A DNA stretch of 8,529 nt from Proteiniphilum sp. (GTDB lineage: Bacteria > Bacteroidota > Bacteroidia > Bacteroidales > Dysgonomonadaceae), in the NCBI GenBank assembly GCA_031284475.1, contig JAISZV010000312.1, forward strand, positions 1 to 8,529. The letters are read 5' to 3'. Made by a program: the position numbers and the translations under genes. Below the pieces are notes generated by a model. That model was not told the DNA's origin. It did no database searches and saw only the letters and a list, made by a program, of their open reading frames with translations. Position 1 is the stretch's first letter. Every line of letters starts with the position of its first letter. Below are positions 6,236-8,529 of the stretch, piece after piece.

Positions 6236-6775
6236 ATCTTTGTGAAGCCGATATGTCAGAAAAGTTATACTATTCAAAGACATAATTCATTACTGCACAA
6301 CCCGCCTTCAGAGGAAAGGCCGGAAGCCGTAAAGTTGGCCTCTGTCTGCTTACCGCATGATGCGTAAGTGAAAATAGTTCCGGAAATAATAGGTTTTCTG
6401 ACTGTTTTGAAGTATTTTCGCACGTAGAAAAGTTCATTTTGGCTTTATAAATATACACAATATGCTGCAAAACAGGAGAATAAAAGAATATCTCTTTTTT
6501 ACTGTGAATAATTAAGGCTAAGAGGGCTGAGAAAGAGACCGAAGAATATTTTAAAGACAAGTAAAAAGAAAACAAAATTAAAAGCAACATTCATAAAAGT
6601 AACGCCAAATGAGAAAAGGCATACGCAAAGGAATTAAGCGCTAAGATACCAACCAGAAATTAAGAATAACTCTTTACTGATTTACCGGAGGAAAACTACC
6701 GGATGGAAATTTAGAGACAATTATCAAAACAGCGACAGCTATGAAAAGTAAAACATCACTTTTAGTTTTAATTAT
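6236..6775. other. Intergenic region without a convincing gene
   Basis: These 540 bases are AT-rich apart from about 6300-6370. A minus-strand frame of 106 codons (6590-6270) is open, but its N-terminus is low-complexity and its reality is doubtful. A plus-strand 11-codon ORF begins at 6609 and a 12-codon ORF at 6741. A short direct repeat TACCGGA occurs twice around 6680-6705. No exact TAnnTTTG promoter for the downstream SHOCT-DUF4870 gene was found; TCATTTTG near 6433 misses by one base. Confidence 0.5.
6301..6368. other. GC-richer hairpin-prone element
   Basis: Several inverted repeats are packed into under 70 bases. CCGCCTT (from 6302) pairs with AAGGCCGG (6316-6323) with one bulged C. 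AGAGG (6310-6314) can alternatively pair with CCTCT (6339-6343). CTTACCGCATGATGCGTAAG (6349-6368) is nearly palindromic. It lies 66-133 bases after the VanZ-like stop. It may be a transcript-end structure, a small RNA or an interspersed repeat. No T tract follows. Confidence 0.35.
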
Positions 6776-6779
6776 ATGA
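6741..6779 (+). CDS. 12-codon leader ORF overlapping the SHOCT-DUF4870 start
   Basis: ATG at 6741 opens MKSKTSLLVLII, and its TGA (6777-6779) overlaps the downstream ATG (6776-6778) as ATGA. The peptide looks like the start of a signal sequence. It may be a coupling leader, a remnant of a longer gene, or chance; support is the overlap geometry only. Confidence 0.3.
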   Translation: MKSKTSLLVLII

Positions 6780-7243
6780 AATACGAAGATTTAAAAATTA
6801 TAGACGAATTACGGGAAAAAGGTAGTATTTCCGAAGAGGAATATCAACGCGAGAAAGAAAAAATTCTCAACGATCAAGGTAACGCCTTCAATAACGCCGG
6901 TAGGAAACCGTTGTTCGGATTGGAGGAAAACACTTACCTGATGCTCATGCATCTTTCCCAGTTTGCGGGCGTCATTATTCCGTTTGCCGGTTTCATTGTG
7001 ACTATCCTTATGTGGACTACCCACAAAGACGCCAATGCCAATGTCGATAAGCACGGTAAGAACATTCTCAACTGCATGATCAGTTATGCCATATATGCCG
7101 TTGTACTCTGCATCACTTTGATCGGTATTCCTGCGGCCGTCGCGTTGAGTGTGCTTTACGCCGTCTTTGTGGTGATCGCCGCCGTCAAAGCCAACAACGG
7201 AGAATACTGGAAATATCCGCTTATCATCCAAATTATTAAGTAG
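6776..7243 (+). CDS. SHOCT and DUF4870 domain membrane protein
   Basis: A 155-residue protein with an N-terminal SHOCT segment (residues 4-31: EDLKIIDELREKGSISEEEY followed by QREKEKIL). Short helical SHOCT modules are common at the ends of membrane proteins and may mediate oligomerisation. A polar linker leads to a DUF4870 (Tic20-like fold) membrane domain from about residue 50. Hydrophobic segments lie near 59-80 (SQFAGVIIPFAGFIVTILMW) and 97-138, the latter long enough for two helices separated around IGIPAA. The conserved polar loop VDKHGKNILN (90-99) is typical of the family. No biochemical function is established for DUF4870. It ends 6 bases before the FtsE-like ATPase gene, so the two are probably cotranscribed; a functional link to that ATPase is only an inference. 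Confidence 0.88.
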   Translation: MKYEDLKIIDELREKGSISEEEYQREKEKILNDQGNAFNNAGRKPLFGLEENTYLMLMHLSQFAGVIIPFAGFIVTILMWTTHKDANANVDKHGKNILNCMISYAIYAVVLCITLIGIPAAVALSVLYAVFVVIAAVKANNGEYWKYPLIIQIIK

Positions 7244-7249
7244 TCAACA

Positions 7250-7921
7250 ATGGTGCAGGAGCAGCTTGTCAATTATTCCAACGTGCAACTCAGCCGCGAG
7301 GAAAATATTATCCTTCGCAATGTCAATCTCACTGTCAATAGCGGCGATTTCCTCTATATCATCGGCAAGGTAGGTTCCGGAAAAAGCACCCTGATGAAAA
7401 GTATGTATGCCGAACTCCCCATTGAAGAGGGGAGCGCACGGGTATTTGATTACGAATTGGTCGGCGTCAAACGCCGGCTGATTCCTTTTCTTCGCAGGAA
7501 GATAGGAATTGTTTTTCAGGATTTTCAACTGCTTATCGACCGCACCGTCGAGAAAAATCTTGAGTTCGTGTTACGCGCTACCGGTTGGAATAACCGTTGT
7601 GAAATTAAGGATCGTATCAACGAGACGCTCGCGCAGGTAGGCATGCAGAATAAAACCTATAAGATGCCGCATGAGTTGTCGGGTGGAGAACAGCAACGTG
7701 TGGTGATTGCGCGCGCCCTGCTCAATTCGCCGGCCCTTATACTGGCCGATGAGCCTACCGGCAACCTCGATCCTGAGACCGGAAGCCAGATTGTTGCCCT
7801 CCTGCAGGAGATATCCGGCCGCGGTACCGCCGTTATCATGTCCACCCACAATTACTCTATCGTACAGGCCTTCCCCGGCAAGATCATGCGTTGCGAAGAT
7901 GCATCCCTTTTATTATATTAA
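7250..7921 (+). CDS. ftsE: FtsE-like ABC transporter ATP-binding protein
   Basis: A 223-residue nucleotide-binding subunit of the FtsE/LolD/MacB ABC group. FtsE pairs with the membrane protein FtsX to control peptidoglycan hydrolases at the division septum. Visible motifs are Walker [10 protein letters not shown] (39-47), Q-loop Q90 in FQDFQLL, signature LSGGEQQR (143-150), Walker [10 protein letters not shown] (163-171) with catalytic E168, and H-loop H200 in STHNY. All key residues are intact, so it should hydrolyse ATP. The length matches FtsE. The phrases [16 protein letters not shown] and EFVLRATGW are what I would expect from Bacteroidales FtsE. No ftsX is next to it in the window, so it could serve another permease. 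Six bases separate it from the SHOCT-DUF4870 gene upstream; pyrG follows after 84 bases with its own promoter. Confidence 0.88.
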   Translation: MVQEQLVNYSNVQLSREENIILRNVNLTVNSGDFLYIIGKVGSGKSTLMKSMYAELPIEEGSARVFDYELVGVKRRLIPFLRRKIGIVFQDFQLLIDRTVEKNLEFVLRATGWNNRCEIKDRINETLAQVGMQNKTYKMPHELSGGEQQRVVIARALLNSPALILADEPTGNLDPETGSQIVALLQEISGRGTAVIMSTHNYSIVQAFPGKIMRCEDASLLLY

Positions 7922-7957
7922 CCCATCCCTAAATCTTTAAATCAACCAAATTTTTTA

Positions 7958-7973
7958 TATCTTTGTACCTTTG
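7958..7973 (+). promoter_or_regulatory. Tandem -7 promoter boxes upstream of pyrG
   Basis: TATCTTTG (7958-7965) and TACCTTTG (7966-7973) lie back to back, each an exact TAnnTTTG. Either could start pyrG transcription, from sites 8 bases apart. A -33 element is weak (TTTA at 7936-7939). The GTG start of pyrG follows 32 bases after the second box. Confidence 0.55.
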
Positions 7974-7996
7974 AAAAATTCATTTACGTTAAATAA

Positions 7997-8529
<533 letters not shown>

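Noticed and set aside
6270..6590. A 106-codon minus-strand frame
   Set aside because: The hydrophobic N-terminus is AT-driven, no family is recognised, and no promoter or neighbour supports it. It is kept only as part of the structured-element finding.
6609..6644. An 11-codon basic ORF (MRKGIRKGIKR)
   Set aside because: It is isolated, very short, and has no coupling or promoter.
6809..7231. Long minus-strand frame opposite the SHOCT-DUF4870 gene, and a similar one at 5087-5485 opposite the LuxR gene
   Set aside because: Both are antisense shadows of well-supported genes and have no domain signatures of their own.

Overview
The window reads as chromosomal DNA of a member of the Bacteroidales, probably near the Dysgonomonadaceae/Porphyromonadaceae branch. 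The family is a guess from protein style; the order is better supported. Three things point there. Exact TAnnTTTG boxes, the -7 element of Bacteroidetes promoters, lie in front of several genes. Shine-Dalgarno sequences are weak or absent. The FtsE-type ATPase and CTP synthase have typical Bacteroidales motifs.

The left half is read on the minus strand. From upstream to downstream it holds two tandem, overlapping AraC-type regulators (4268-3426 and 3436-2546), an exported S41 carboxyl-terminal processing protease with PDZ domain (2504-825), and a tRNA t6A37 dehydratase TcdA (788 to the left edge, C-terminus cut). The first three are tightly packed and may share a transcript. TcdA has its own candidate promoter inside the 36-base gap before it.

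The centre (4269-4736) is a very AT-rich divergent control region. It holds a 9+9 bp inverted repeat on the AraC side, three phased copies of an AGACT/TATTTT repeat, and a -7 box facing right. To the right a 54-codon small ORF (4737-4901) overlaps by ATGA the start of a LuxR-type regulator with a PAS-like sensor region (4898-5722). A VanZ-like membrane protein with a good own promoter follows (5840-6235).

The stretch 6236-6775 has no convincing gene but contains a GC-richer, hairpin-prone element. A SHOCT-DUF4870 small membrane protein (6776-7243, preceded by an overlapping 12-codon leader) and an FtsE-like ABC ATPase (7250-7921) come next as a likely pair. Then pyrG (CTP synthase, GTG start, tandem -7 boxes) runs off the right edge.

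The outer genes (tcdA, S41 protease, ftsE-like, pyrG) are housekeeping or envelope functions. The middle is a regulatory module of three transcription factors and a small coupled ORF, with marked AT-richness in the AraC pair and the divergent spacer. I see no complete known defence system, transposase, CRISPR or RNA gene. The most unusual material is the divergent regulatory region with its overlooked 54-codon ORF.
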